64,000 nucleotides of DNA. It comes from Mesaphorura yosii (taxonomy: Eukaryota; Arthropoda; Collembola; Poduromorpha; Tullbergiidae). Positions within the stretch are counted from its first letter, which is position 1. Each line of letters begins with the position of its first letter. The notes under the pieces are model-generated. The model did not search any database and was not told the origin of the DNA. It worked only from the letters and a program-made list of their open reading frames with translations. The position numbers and the translations under genes were made by a program. The DNA lies in contig WIXG01000088.1 of the NCBI GenBank assembly GCA_009869945.1, positions 1-64,000 on the forward strand, in the 5' to 3' direction. This document shows, piece by piece, positions 27,207-40,129 of this stretch.

Positions 27207-28461
27207 ATGTTCGATATCTGATATTAATCCATGTTGCTGTTTTGTTGACATCGCCTCAAGAAGAAGAGACTTGCATTAATGAGCAACTTATTAGCGTCGT
27301 TCTGCTCTGCTTAAACGAAAGCGTATTTTTCAGAGAAAATATTTTAAGTACGCGTTTGGAAACCTGCGTTGTATTAGCTGTAGTAAAGAATTAGTAACAC
27401 AATGATAATCACACCAAATCTAGTTTCAATGTTACCTAGTGTTAAAGTGTAGCTCCGGAAGTTCTAAGCGCATTAACACGTAAGATTAGACGTTGCTCTT
27501 GTACTTGTATACCTCAGGTTCTAGAAATTCTAACTAGTCTTTCGCAATTTAAAATGAGTGGGAATCAGGATGAATCTGTGGTGCAACTGAAATCGCAATT
27601 GATATTAACTGTTAACTGCAACTACTTGTCACTTGACTTGTCTCTTATAATGAATTGTACTACTAATTGTATGGTTTGGTCGAATTTCTGCCGCTGGAGC
27701 GTACGGAGTCAAAAGCAGAACTGTAATTAAGTGACTGGCAAACCGTTTGCCTTTGGCAGTATTATGACACATCGCAATTCGCAAAATACTTCCAAAGAAA
27801 ATGCATACGGAATTTAATATGTCCTCGGTTATCTTTTGCTACAATTTCTTGTTATCGTCTTAAGTTCGCAAATATCGCTCGCACTAATTAATTGCACGTT
27901 CAACTGTAACCTTGATTTAAGTCAAAGTGAATAAAGACTCATTAAACAGACAGCCTTGGCGACTGGATCGTGGAATTTTTGCTCTCTTTCTAATGGAAGC
28001 CGTTAAAAAGTTTGAGGCGAAAAGCACAAATGATATAAGAGGATGAGATTACGATGCTACTTGCTATTTCACCAGTGCCACATCTCTGCAACACAATATG
28101 CCGTGCGGTGTTAAGAGAAAGTTTGCAAAAACATAACAATGGTAGATGTCAAGATGCAAACCCCAGAACAAGTTTTTAAAAGGCCTTTCGGGCATAAAAT
28201 ATGATCGCGCTTCAATGACAAATGCTGAACCGTTAATTTAAAAAGTTGCAACTCTTTCCCGTAAAGTTGGACAGGATCCGAACAGGGATGTGTCTCAAGT
28301 CTCAAGCCTTGGTAACTCACCGGATGCATGACATGCTTTATTTCACATTTTAGAAAGATTATCTTAACATCGATATACAAAAATGCCATGACTAATGACT
28401 GCATAAGTCTTTGACGAACCAGAAGGTAATTTGTAGTTAGCTTAAAATAGATTTGACGCTT
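27207..28461. other. Intergenic, two convergent 3' ends
   Basis: This stretch holds the 3' UTR of the F-box gene, with AATAAA at 27930-27935, and that of the minus-strand membrane protein, with AATAAA (minus) at 28342-28337. I see nothing else in it. Confidence 0.6.
27930..27935 (+). terminator. Polyadenylation signal, F-box gene
   Basis: AATAAA lies about 720 bases after the stop codon, implying a long 3' UTR. Nearer variant signals could be used instead. Confidence 0.45.
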
Positions 28462-29165
28462 TTACTTCACACGTTTCTTGCTCTGAGGTCCGTTGCGGGG
28501 ATTGGCTGCATAGGCATCAGCAGCTTGGGCAGCGTGTTCCGCGGTGAGAGGTGCCATCCAAGAATTCATAATGAAACACGCCAGGATCCATAGGGAAGTG
28601 ACACTGATAGCCATTATCAGGCCCACAAAACAAATGATGTGTAGGAGCCCTTCTGCGAAGACGCCTATCTGGGTCCACCTTAAAGTGGCAGTAATGAAGT
28701 CATGATTAGCGCAGAGTCTCAAATCTGTCCAATTCTCCGGACAGCTTGGGATGAAACTTGCCCGAAAATGCGTACATTTTCGACTGCTAATCAGTGCTGA
28801 GGTTCGATCTTCCGTTCTAAATGCAGCTTCCCGTGTTGATCCTCCAAGATTTAGCCAAAATTCAGATTGCTGGTCACTGTCACTGCTGACTAGTGAAGAA
28901 ACGACACACTTACTCGAAATGTCCGTTTGCTGTGAGGTTCTCAAATGAATGCAGCGCAAATGATGTTGAATGTACGAAAAGGTGCACAAGACTGACAATG
29001 CAACAGTGAAAGAACGAAAGAAGTTCAATGAAGCCAAAACTTGACCCGATATGACCACTACATGCTAAATGCTGAATAAGCGGTGCTGCACATTATTGTC
29101 AAGCCTTCATACTTCATCTGCTTACAGAAACTCGTTAATGCCAGCCACAGGAAAGAACCGTACAT
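28462..29165 (-). CDS. Small multi-pass membrane protein, family unknown
   Basis: Two exons, 29165-29126 and 29057-28462, join in phase across a 68-bp intron to give 211 residues. Joining makes one continuous hydrophobic segment (MYGSFLWLALTSF|LVISGQ), which supports the model. A second short hydrophobic stretch (FTVALSVLCTFSYI) follows. Next comes a polar loop of about 90 residues with cysteines, including CPENWTDLRLC, and an N-glycosylation site (NWT). A long hydrophobic region (IGVFAEGLLHIICFVGLIMA and onward) may cross the membrane once or twice. The tail is basic and ends KKRVK. The layout recalls claudin-like four-pass proteins, but I see no claudin signature. A strong donor-like GTAAGT inside exon 2 (near 28914) leaves room for another splice form. 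It is head to head with SCAMP. Confidence 0.55.
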
Positions 29166-30780
29166 TTTGTACCCTCAAAACAATGGTTAACCTGTCAGTC
29201 TCACTAACTTACTTATGTTTCAGATCCACCAGAAGATCACCGTTTCAATGCAGTTTCATATTCGAGATGAACCGTCGGACTCTATCCGGTGATTCGGGTT
29301 AATGAGATGCTTCTATTTAGAGTTAATTGCGAAAATGCGACCGATTGAACAACGACTCATTGAACGCTACTAATTCTAACAATTAATCAAATGCAAATCT
29401 CTATTTACCCCTTCCGTATTTGCAAAAATGCCAATTAACTCTTACAAATAAACCTGCGTTGCTGTGCACCGTCAATACATACAAGTACTTGCACTCTAAC
29501 GGCAGCCCACGAAAGTCTCACTCCGTATTCGAGCTGTGTTAAATCAGATAACTCGGCACTGGCACTGTCATACCGTATACAAAACCAAACCAAAGTCAAG
29601 AGGTCGGCAGTAGTGAATCATTCGTAGTTCATTCGTATCAATTCATAATCATATTTCACACGATATTTCCACTTCGCAATCATTTACAATCAGTTAGTGG
29701 GCTGCGCCTGCACCTTTCATCATCTGTCAGAGAGGTTAAGTTTATTTTGTGTCTTGAATCGGACAGTGGTAAGTTTTTTATTTAAAAATGCTTTCTTAGA
29801 TTTCAAAATATGACTCATCCTGTCACATTTCATTCTTAAATGGTAAATGAGGCGGTTTTGTACTTCAGATAATTGTCACATGGCCTTGGTTAGAATTATA
29901 AATACGTGACGTGAATATGGGTTGTGTCTTATGGGAAGGTCACTTTGATTTGATAAAGCTGGTAACCTTTCCACGTTTTGCTTTCCACACTTTCACAGTA
30001 GAAGAGAGCTTATTCGTGCCTTGTGGTTCCACATCTACTCTACAGGTTCGGCAAAGTTCTAAGTTTCCCAAACAGGACTTCTGTCCGCTTTTCAGTTCAA
30101 GTTTGTTATGCCCAGAGTCTAGTACTCTAGCTATAAATCTGAACAGCCGGAAAGAAATAACAGCCTTAATAGTGGAACCGTATTTACTTCAAAAACTCTT
30201 CCTTCCCGTGAAGTGAGTTTGGAAGGAATTAATACTTTTTACTCCAAGCAAGTAGTATATTATAAAAAATAGTATAAAAATATTAACGGCAATGACAGGA
30301 CTGAACTGGCGTTGTGATTTACGTCAAACACTGACCATAATCCTTATTCATTAGCATTAGTAGGGTTTTATTATTCACTTGATGTTGACACAGCTCTTCG
30401 TCACTGACTGGGCGGACTATGACAGATGTAGAAGTCACGCAGATAAAAGGGGAAAGGCTCATATCGATAGAATAGATAGCAGCAGATGAAGCGAAGCTAT
30501 GCAATTCTCCCATGATGCGTGAACTCTCTCTCAGATAACAAATACGCCATTTCGCATCATAGAAATTGTAACTTTTGGTCTTGTGCGCTGTGCCTTTATG
30601 CGATCAATTTCTTAATCTGTAAATTGGCTGGCAACAGATCACAGCGACAGCACTCATTCTGTGGAGTAGAAGTGCGCGAAACCCAACAACTTATAGAATC
30701 GGGAATCTTCATCGTCTATTAAGAACGGATACTGATCGCTAATAACGCTATTATTTTGCTGGCAGGATTGAGACTTCAAG
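29166..30780. other. Divergent promoter region and SCAMP 5' UTR intron
   Basis: A donor (CAGTG|GTAAGT) at 29769 and an acceptor (TTTGCTGGCAG) ending at 30765 define a probable intron in the SCAMP 5' UTR. This places SCAMP transcription start a little upstream of 29769 and within about 600 bp of the start codon of the minus-strand membrane protein. The open frame 29917-30216 lies inside this intron and matches nothing I know. Confidence 0.5.
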
Positions 30781-32509
30781 ATGTCTGGCTTTGAGGAAAA
30801 TCCGTTTGCGGACAACCCTTTTCAGGTACTTCAATTTAAAAAATTCATCGGATTGCATAGGATTGAAACATCATACGTGGCTGTCTTTGCAGGATCCATC
30901 CATCCAGCAGGCTACCAAAAATCCTGTGAATTCTGCCACTCAGAACCTGGAAGACTACAACCCATTTGATGACTCAGCTGTCGGTAGACCAACAACGGTA
31001 CCTAACTCTGATGACCCCGACCCTGTTGTAAAGAAATTCGAATCATTCTGTAGACTAATAGACATAGGGCGGGGCTTTAAGCCATCACCGACGGAACACT
31101 TAAATCATTAAGTTAAAACACGCTTCTAACTTTAAGACAAATTGCAATAGCAGTAGCCTAGCCCTGTCTTTACGCTGTCATTTGCACCCTGACACATTTT
31201 CGACAAACCCTGCCAAAACTAAGAAAATAACTTAAATTACTTTCAGTCTGTACGAGGCGCGGCAAATGCACCTCAATATGGTGGCGTCGGAACGACTCCA
31301 GCGGTGATGTCACCAACACAGGAGCCGCCCCCACCCACTTACACAAAGAATGTACAACAGAGCAGCACGACGCCACAGATTTCCACGGCGGAACTGCAAA
31401 GACGACAAGAAGAACTTGAACGGAAGGCCCGTGAATTGGAGCGGAGAGAAGCTGAACTTCAGAATGCTCCTTACAATGGTGAGCTCGTTACAGTAGCGTA
31501 ATCGGCCCTATGTCGTTAGGTGTTCGCTCAACTAAAACTTCGACGGTTAGGCTTGAAACTAAATTATTCCTATTTCTTTAGCGAGAAAAAATAACTGGCC
31601 ACCAATACCAGAATCGTTTCCTGTTCAACCTTGCTTCTATCAAGACATCAACGTCGACATTCCAGTCGAATTTCAGAAAATTGTCCGGAATTTGTACTAC
31701 ATTTGGGTGTTTAACGCTGGTATTCTGCTACTGAATAGTTTGGTTTTCCTCGTGCGACTTTTTGCCTCTGGATTAGTCATTGAGTTCTTCGTCTCGCTAG
31801 TGTATTTGGTGATTTTTATCCCCGCGTCCTACCTTTGTTGGTTTAGGCCAGCATACAAAGCCTTCAGGTAAACTCAACTTCCATTTCAATTAAAAACTTT
31901 TAATACTTATTGACTCATCCAAGTACTTCGTTATTTAAACATATTGCTTTACCTCTGCAGGAGCGACAGTTCATTCAATTTCATGGTGTTCTTCTTTGTA
32001 TTCCTGGCACAGTTCATAACAAATGTCGTATTTGCAACTACAGTGTCTGGAGCATGGTAAGAATAATTCGACATTACTCCCAATTCTGCCGGAAAATGTT
32101 TGATCCAGTCCTGCTAAAATTCTGATTTTTATGTTACAGCGGGATAATTGATGCGATTTCCGTCATGAAAGTAGGTGGAGGAAAGGCAATTGGCATTGGC
32201 ATTTTAGTTCTTATTGTGGGTTTGGGATTTGCCGTTACTGCTGTATTCGTCTTTCTAATGCTAATCAGGGTAAGTCAAACGTAACTGATTTCGGCAGTAT
32301 ATCAAGGGAGACTACTGCAACTGTCGCATTTTATTTAGGTCCACCGAGTTTATCGAAGCACCGGGGCTAGTTTTGCAAAAGCACAACAGGAGTTTGCTTC
32401 AGGAGTCATGAGAAACGAGCATGTTCAAGGAGCTGCGACCAATATTGCGTCTGATGCAATCCGCAATCAATTCAACAGTAGTAATAATTCTAACGCTCCA
32501 AGATATTAA
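30781..32509 (+). CDS. Scamp: Secretory carrier-associated membrane protein (SCAMP)
   Basis: Seven exons: 30781-30825, 30893-31027, 31247-31478, 31582-31867, 31961-32056, 32140-32269 and 32339-32509, all in phase, 364 residues. The N-terminus carries NPF motifs (ENPFADNPF, and later YNPFDD) that bind EH-domain endocytic proteins. A coiled coil follows in exon 3 ([20 protein letters not shown]). The conserved amphipathic segment [20 protein letters not shown] precedes four transmembrane spans, and [11 protein letters not shown] lies between spans two and three. The C-terminus has [20 protein letters not shown], near identical to vertebrate SCAMPs. SCAMPs act in vesicle recycling between the trans-Golgi network, endosomes and plasma membrane. 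Length and order match the long (NPF-containing) SCAMP class. Confidence 0.97.
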
Positions 32510-32656
32510 GTGCATGTATGAGTTGTAATCTTCCATAATTTATTACACAATAATGTATAACACCGCACCGTAAATATGTTCGATTATGCAGTGTGGTAAA
32601 GACGAGACGCAGGAAACGCCAAGACCACGTAAGATGTTGGGCGTGCCACTCGCACT

Positions 32657-32680
32657 CCATTTCATCAATAAATGAAATGG
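32657..32680 (+). terminator. Polyadenylation signal in the loop of a perfect hairpin, SCAMP
   Basis: The 9-base arms CCATTTCAT (32657-32665) and ATGAAATGG (32672-32680) are perfectly complementary. The six-base loop and the first arm base spell AATAAA (32667-32672). The site is about 160 bases after the SCAMP stop codon. A second AATAAA lies further on near 32889. Confidence 0.4.
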
Positions 32681-33418
32681 TCTGGCTTTTCCTAGCTCAG
32701 TTTTTTCTTTATCTCTTTGAAACCATTATTCTGTTGATACACAGTTTATTATGCTTGCTTGTAATAATTGTGATTGCGTAATTGCGTACGCAAGAGTTGG
32801 GAAAGTTAGAATAGAATCAGTGAAAAATATGAAAGAATTTTAAATCGTATGGCAAGTGCAGCGTGTACGAGTAACATGCTAAAACTGAAATAAAATTATC
32901 AAAGACAGTCATTTACTTACCTAGTGCTAATTCCTTCACTAAACACTTATTCACATTGGTGACGTGAATGGGTAAACTTTAATTTAGTGTGCTGATATAT
33001 GCAACCCAGGTCGAAAATGTTAATGATGTATTGATTTTTGAACGTTACCTTTGTCTGAACTGGAAGGTTACTTACGAATTGCGAAGCTTAACTAAATATG
33101 AACCTATTATTAGTCTTTATTTTTCTCGGAATTAATATAATTTAAACTGTCTGGGTATATATCAAATGACTTAATTACATGTTACGTAACGAGTCTGTCA
33201 ATTGACAATATGGCTTTATTTTGAACTGTATAAATAAGAAAAGAATTAAAATAATCAAATTGCGTGTTGCACAATTCGGTGAAGCTCTGAGCATCTGAAT
33301 TCAAATCACGAAATTGGATGACATTTAACGGTGAAGACAATGAAGGAATAAACACTTTCCCTCATGCTGTCCAAGATTAAATGAACAAAATTAATCAACC
33401 ATTTCCAAACTTAAATAT

Positions 33419-33424
33419 TTTATT
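33419..33424 (-). terminator. Polyadenylation signal, RPS6
   Basis: AATAAA on the minus strand lies about 90 bases after the RPS6 stop codon, typical spacing for a ribosomal protein mRNA. Confidence 0.6.
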
Positions 33425-33512
33425 TCATTTGAAGCAAGTTAACAAAAATGTTAGCCTGCGTAACATGTAAACATAGCCATCGTAAAGAATCATACTTCAA
33501 TAAGAATTACAT

Positions 33513-35029
33513 CTATTTGCTAGAAACAGATGACTTCGATTCCCTCAAAGAAGCTGAAGCAGATCGTCGTCGCTTCGCCTCCTGTTGCTTCTTCTCCTTG
33601 GCTTCCTTTTGTCTGATGGCCAACAACTTCGCGTACTCCCCGGCCTCATGCTTGCGTTTCTCTGCACGACGACGCTTGAGTGCCAAACGATGACGCTTGC
33701 GCTGTTTGAAATAAGGAATTAATTAGTGACGAATATGAATTGCGAATATAAATGCACGCTGTGTTATTGATGGTTATATGTGTCGCCGGTACACTAAGAA
33801 AGTCTGTACGATAACGGTATTCTTAAATCTTTCAGCGATACATTTCTATTCCACACCACTGAACACTTTACACCAATGAAACATGATGTTCAGCTGCCTG
33901 TAATGTGGCATTATTTCTATCCGACTAAGCACAATTAGAATAGTAGTTACAAAATCTCAACTCACCTGAAGCATCAGCGGGGTGATCAGTCGCTGAATTT
34001 TCGGCGCCTTGGACCGTTGTTTCTTCCCCTCCTTTTGTGGCAATGGGCGTTTAATTACGTATTGCCTAACATCGTCCTCCTTCGTAAGATTGAAGAGTTT
34101 ACGAAGCTTGGAGGCTCTTTTTGGGCCCAGACGTCTTGGAATATTAACATCAGTGAGTCCAGGAATTTCCTTTTTATAAAGAGTAAGGCGATTATTGATT
34201 ACTGCGTTATATTATTTCATTATTTCAAGCACTAGTGGACTAGTAGTCGTTTAAGTCAACTTACACTTTCGCCCTTCTTGACCACTGTCAGAGCAAGCAC
34301 ACTCAGGTTAGCATCCACGATACAACCTCGAACTGATTTTCGTTTTCTTTCTCCGGTTCTTCTTGGACGATAGCAAGAATGTCCTTTCGCCAGGAGAAGA
34401 CGGACGCGTTCTGCAGTCAAAAAACAATAATTAGCACATGGCAAAGGAATGCAAAAGGAATCAATCAGGTCTGATTATAATCTTACGGTTTGTCAAAACT
34501 CCTTGCTTCATTGGGAAGCCTTGCTTGTCATTTCCTCCTGTGATACGAAGAACGTACCCCTTCCACTCGTCTCCCAATTGGTCTACCTCCACCTCCTGAC
34601 CCATTCGCTTCTCGTAGAATATTCGCAACTTATGTTCATCGTGGACCTCAAAGAGTTTTTGGGCTCCCGTATTGGGAATCGCGACATTCAGCTGGAACAC
34701 AAAGACAGTTAAATTGTAGATTAATTGATTAATTCAACTTGCAGCTGTTGTTTTTTCACGCCGTCTACACTGCTTCTCGCATATATCTGATTAAATAAGT
34801 TTAAGCTTATGGCTTAATACAATAATGTACTGTTTGCAGCACAGGTACCAACTTTCCAAATTAGAGTTAAAAGTTAGCATAGCGAAGTCGGCAATTACTT
34901 TAATTTTACAGCCATAAACGCCAAGTTACGCATGGATTGTCATACTTGGAGCTGGGGCTGTGGTGTCCTAACTCGGAGCTACGTTTATATACCCAGATCC
35001 CAGTTAATTCTGGACTATCTTACCTTCAT
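33513..35029 (-). CDS. RpS6: 40S ribosomal protein S6 (eS6)
   Basis: Five exons: 35029-35024, 34691-34487, 34410-34265, 34169-33966 and 33701-33513, all in phase, 249 residues, the same length as human RPS6. The first coding exon is only ATG AAG. The protein then reads [16 protein letters not shown], with [36 protein letters not shown] and [20 protein letters not shown] as family signatures. The basic last exon ends with a serine-rich tail, [18 protein letters not shown]. The RRRSAS start corresponds to the RRLSS S6-kinase site. Function: small ribosomal subunit protein and target of TOR-S6K signalling. It is head to head with AP-3 beta, with 568 bp between the two start codons. Confidence 0.98.
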
Positions 35030-35597
35030 TTTGAATCACCCACCAGACGTAGATTGATTTCCACAAAATATTTCCGAAGTTTAATCAAAATGTTGTTAAT
35101 TTGCAATTAAATCTGTTAGGGTAAAGCTCTCCTTATAAGTCCATGCTTACAACTGCAATGCCGGCCATTGAGAGGAATGAGGCAAATGAGACTCGGCTCG
35201 ACATATGCAGTGGATTATGGTAGCGTGCTTGCAGTGAGTTTGAATATTTGTGCTCTTGATGGTCGCAGAGTTTGGCTTATCCTGCAACAGATGGTTCATT
35301 TGTTCAGAGCTGACAACTAGACGAACTTGCTGTGTTCTTTAGTGGGTCAACCAAGTTCATCCTCCATAAATATGAACTGCTAATTTCCGTTTGCATGTAA
35401 CTGCTTGTTGAGTATTTGTGTGATTTTTAAAGAAATTAGTACTATAAGCTAAGCCAAATCTTCTGCGAAGGATTGTAGCTGAATTCCGGCCATTCGTTCT
35501 CTCGGATTGTGATAGCGTCATAGAATTCATGCGACAGATTTGAAGAACTAAGAAAAATTTATAACCGGCCTAACCATTAACTTTGTGACTTTTTACA
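35030..35597. promoter_or_regulatory. Bidirectional promoter between RPS6 and AP-3 beta
   Basis: Only 568 bp separate the divergent start codons, so both promoters and 5' UTRs must fit here unless 5' UTR introns extend elsewhere. I could not find a clear TATA box or a terminal oligopyrimidine start for RPS6 by eye. Confidence 0.6.
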
Positions 35598-38500
35598 ATG
35601 GATCGATCATTCAACGATGGCATGGATTACTCTGGGGATGGTGCTGCGGCTGCTGGCTCCTTTTTCAGTACTGACTTTAAAAAGTAAGCGAATGTTGCAG
35701 TCTAGGACTTGTATGATCACCGCAATAACCGGATGATTTGATATGACATGTAATTGAATTCCTTAGGCATGATGACTTGAAGCAGATGTTGGACAGCAAC
35801 CGTGACAATTTGAAGCTTGAAGCCATGAAGAGAATCATTGGCGTAAGTCGTAGATTTAAAATTTTAATGACCCCGTTAATCATTGTCATTATACATCGTT
35901 TAATTTCTTGGTCCGTTTCGTTGGTAGATGGTCGCCAAAGGACGGGATGCGTCTGAACTCTTTCCTGCTGTTGTCAAAAACGTAGTGAGCAAAAATACAG
36001 AAGTTAAGAAATTGGTGTATGTTTACTTGGTACGATATGCGGAGGAGCAACAGGATTTGGCATTGTTGTCCATATCTACATTCCAGAGGGCCCTGAAGGT
36101 GACTACTTAGGCTTATTCGTAGCATTCTATCACGTCTGAGTGCTCATTTAATCTTATTAACAGGACCCCAACCAGTTGATTCGAGCCAGCGCCTTGAGAG
36201 TACTTTCCAGCATACGAGTTCCTGTTATTGTGCCTATTGTCATGTTGGCCATTCGCGAATCTGCGGCTGACATGAGCCCCTATGTAAGAAAGACTGCCGC
36301 TCACGCAATTCCGAAATTATACAAGTGAGTTATCATGTATTCCTTGTAAAATTAACTGAATGTATTAATAATCACTAACAACTGGCCTACTTAACCAGCC
36401 TTGACGCAGACCAGAAAGAAGAATTAATTCAGATCTTGGAGAAATTACTTGGAGATCGAACAACCCTGGTAGTTGGTTCTGCAGTTATGGCATTTGAAGA
36501 AGTAAGGTCCCAAACCACTTGAAAACAGTTTAAAAGGATTGACCAGATTACTAATTTACTCATTAAATAGGTCTGCCCAGACAGAATTGATCTGATTCAC
36601 AAGAATTACAGGAAACTGTGCACTTTATTAGTGGATGTCGATGAGTGGGGACAAGTTGTAATTATAAGTATGCTCACACGGTACGCCAGAACCCAATTTG
36701 TGGACCCCAACCTAGGGGTAAGAGTTTCGTCAGTTGGTCAATTCTTTACATTTAGAAATTGCACAAACCTAACTATAAATATTTCTTGTAGGATATGACA
36801 ATTGAAGGAGAGGAGAAGCCGTTTTACGACGATGATCAGAAAAATGAAAGCGACGATAGCGGCAAAAGAAGTACTCATGAAAAATGTCCACCCAAGGCAC
36901 AGATGGATCCTGATCACAAGCTGCTATTGAAAAATTCGAAACCCTTACTTCAGAGTCGAAATGCAGCTGTAGTTTTAGCAGTTGTGCAACTTTATCATCA
37001 TCTGGCTCCAAAGGCTGAAGCCCATGCTGTAATTAAACCTCTAATTCGTTTGCTGCGATCTCACCCAGAAATCCAAGTAGTCGTACTGACTTGCATGGCA
37101 GCAATGTCCACCACTCGAAAGGTTGGTCATCAATTCGCGGCAAATTGAATTAATGAAGAATGCAGGGCTTAATGACAATCGCTTCGCTTGGTTTGTTTAT
37201 AGTCCCTTTTTGAGACGTACATGAAGAGTTTCTTTGTGAGAAGTGGCGACCCGACTCAAGTGAAATTGTTGAAACTGGAGATTTTGACCAATATTGCAAA
37301 TCAAACCAATATTTCTCCTATTTTACGGGAGTTTCAAACATACATATCAAGTCATGATAAACAATTTGTAGCTGCCACCATTGAGGCCATTGGCCGATGT
37401 GCTTCTAATATTAAGGAAGTTGCGGAAACATGTTTGAATGGTTTAGTCTCCTTGCTATCTCATCCAGATCGTAAGTAACCTTTAATCCTCAAGGTTGACT
37501 TTTGAGTTTAGTGTAAATTTTACCTTCTATTTCATAGCATCTGTCGTCGGAGGTGCAGTGGTCGTCTCAAAGACTCTGTTGCAAACTCAGAGGGGAGGCA
37601 AGAAGGCTGTAATTTCTCAATTAGCGAAAATGGTGGACAGGGTGACTGTACCCAAAGCACGAGCAGCCATACTTTGGCTTTTGGGTGAGTCAGTAAACTC
37701 ATCATCTTGGGATGGGTTGTTAAATTCTGTCTAATTCTTGTTGCAGGCGAACATGCTGAACGGATACCTCATCTTCCACCCGATGTTTTGAGAAAAATGG
37801 CGAAAACTTTCTCGGATGAGGTAAGGCATTACACGACAAACTTCGAAACGTGTGCATTAAAGTTTAATTTTAATTTTTTTGTGTGTTAGGATGATGTGGT
37901 GAAATTGCAAATTATCAATTTGGCAGCGAAGCTCCAATTAACCAACCCTTCGCAGACGACGCTTCTTTGTCAATATATCTTAAACTTGGCGAAATATGAT
38001 CAGAGTTACGATATCCGAGACAAAGCAAGGTTTATGCGGTATCTTTTGTTTCCCGAAAACGAGGACATGAAGATTCTAAAATATTCAAAGAAAATTCTTC
38101 TAGCTTCGAAACCAGCGCCGATTTTGGAATCAAAATTTAAAGGTAAAAGTCTGTTTTCTATTATCGCCCTTCAAATGCCTATAAATTAGACTCAACTTAT
38201 AGATCGAGATCACTTTCAATTGGGTTCATTATCACACTACTTAAATACAAGAGCAGCTGGTTATCATGACTTGGCTAACTTCCCAGCGGAAGCGCCAGAC
38301 CCAACTGTGAGGAACGTTGAACTGCCTTATCCATACTCTATCGAAAGCCCCACAGAAGAGACGAAATCTAAGACTTCCAAAGCAAGCAAGAAGGGTAGAA
38401 AGGACAAGGAAAAGTCCAAAGCGAAGTCATTTTATTCGGATGAAGAAAAGGATACTTCAAATGAAGAGTCAGGCTCGTCGGAAGATTCTGAATCCGATTC

Positions 38501-39961
38501 CTCATCAAGTGAAGAATCGACAAGTTCATCGAGCGAGGATGATGGCAACGCAAGTGAGTCCTCCGAAGAAAACTCAGAGAGTTCATCTGAGAATATCAAA
38601 GCAGCACCCAAAGTAACCAAGCCAAAGGAAAAAGTGGCTGAGCGAAAGGTCGTGCGCTACGTTGAAGCATTGACCACGGTCAAATCTCAAAGCTCTGAAT
38701 CTGGAAATGCAATTTCGTCAACCTCTTCCGAGTCGGAACCAGATTCAAGCGAGCCAGAAAGTAACTCCACGGACTGCGAAAAGAAAAAGTCGAAAGCCCT
38801 AAAACAGAAAAAGGAAGAGGAGAAAACTAAAGATAAACCCGAAAAGAGAGCAAAATCGAAAGGCAATTCAAAGGTTGATGTGCTTTTGGATTTGAGTTTT
38901 GAGCCCGACTCCAATGGGACACAGGTAGGCGCGGGTGCCTATTCTGTCCCAACTTCCTTGGGCGATCTTTTATCCCCAACAATGTCGAGTGGAACTACGA
39001 CACCTGTTAACGCAAGCTCGTCTCCTTTGGATTCTCCACAGGTAAAAGTTTCAACATGAATAGCGGTAGGCATCGATTAATTGTTGTGTTTTATTTTTAG
39101 ACTGCTAGTGCTGTTTACACTCCAATTAAGCAGACTGAACTCATAAATCGAATATCTTCTGGAGGCCTACAACTCCTCGCAAGATTTACAAGAGCGCCGC
39201 ATTTGTTTTCTCCATCAATGGTCTCCGTCGAACTTCAATTTTCAAATTCTTCGAAGGAAGCTTTGACGAACATTCGACTTGGAAAGAAGTTCTTCTCTCC
39301 TGGAATGTCTACTCACGATTTTGAACCTGTCGCTACTTTAGACGTGGGAAAGACTTACACTTGCACATTGGGCGTGGATTTCAATGACACTACACAAGGC
39401 GCTAAAATGGAGATTCTATGGTCGGTGGACAATGTGCCGCGAAATTGTCAGGTTACTCTTAATGCACCTGTTGGGGAACAAGTACGCCCCGTGAGAATGC
39501 CCGAGGCCCTGTTTATTACAGAGCAAGGTACTGGTTTGTAATCGAAAGAAGTAGATTTTGCCATGATTCGTGTATTGTATCCGTTCTAATTATATTGCAG
39601 CAAAATTACGAGGCATGACTGAACACGAAGCCAAAGTGGCAGTTAGTTCATCTCTGCAGAACAACAAAACACTTGTGCAGAAAGTGTACGAGAGAGCAAA
39701 TCTCCTTCAAGTTCCATCAATGTCAGATGATCTCGTCAGGTAACTTGAGAATACAGCAAGATTGGAATTTCTGAGTGAGAAATGCGATGGACGTTTTGAT
39801 CTATTTGCAGATTTGCTGGACAATCCTTGTCTAGTAAGGCGTTGGTTTTGGTTACAATCAAGTTAAGCACAGAGGAAGAAGTACGGGTTATTGTCAACTG
39901 TGAAAAAATGGTGGTCGGTTCCATGCTTCTCCAGGAATTGAAGTCAGCTCTGAAGTCGTAG
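35598..39961 (+). CDS. AP3B: AP-3 complex subunit beta
   Basis: Fifteen exons, all in phase: 35598-35683, 35767-35842, 35928-36098, 36164-36324, 36399-36501, 36571-36717, 36792-37121, 37203-37470, 37538-37684, 37747-37820, 37890-38142, 38203-39041, 39101-39527, 39601-39739 and 39811-39961, giving 1,123 residues (human AP3B1 is 1,094). Residues about 35-600 form the adaptin trunk of helical repeats ([52 protein letters not shown]). Exon 12 encodes a Ser/Glu/Lys-rich hinge at about 640-830, typical of beta-3. The ear follows from about 885 ([20 protein letters not shown]), and the C-terminal platform ends [13 protein letters not shown]-3 sorts cargo from endosomes to lysosomes and lysosome-related organelles; the Drosophila counterpart is ruby. 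No truncation or missing block was seen. Confidence 0.98.
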
Positions 39962-40123
39962 TTGAGGTTAAGAGATAATTGAATGATTCCAACCCACAAC
40001 CAAATTTATTTTATCAAGGTGGTAGTTTTTTTGTAGTGGTGCATGAATTGTCTTGTCATTTAATTGTTTTTCAAAGCATCAGAGATTTAGCATTGACGTT
40101 CATTGTTGTTTAAATATTGGCGA

Positions 40124-40129
40124 AATAAA
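40124..40129 (+). terminator. Polyadenylation signal, AP-3 beta
   Basis: AATAAA lies about 160 bases after the stop codon. Confidence 0.6.

Noticed and set aside
38317-38616. 99-codon plus-strand frame with basic repeats
   Set aside because: It is a shifted reading of the low-complexity hinge of AP-3 beta, whose own frame is continuous and matches the family.
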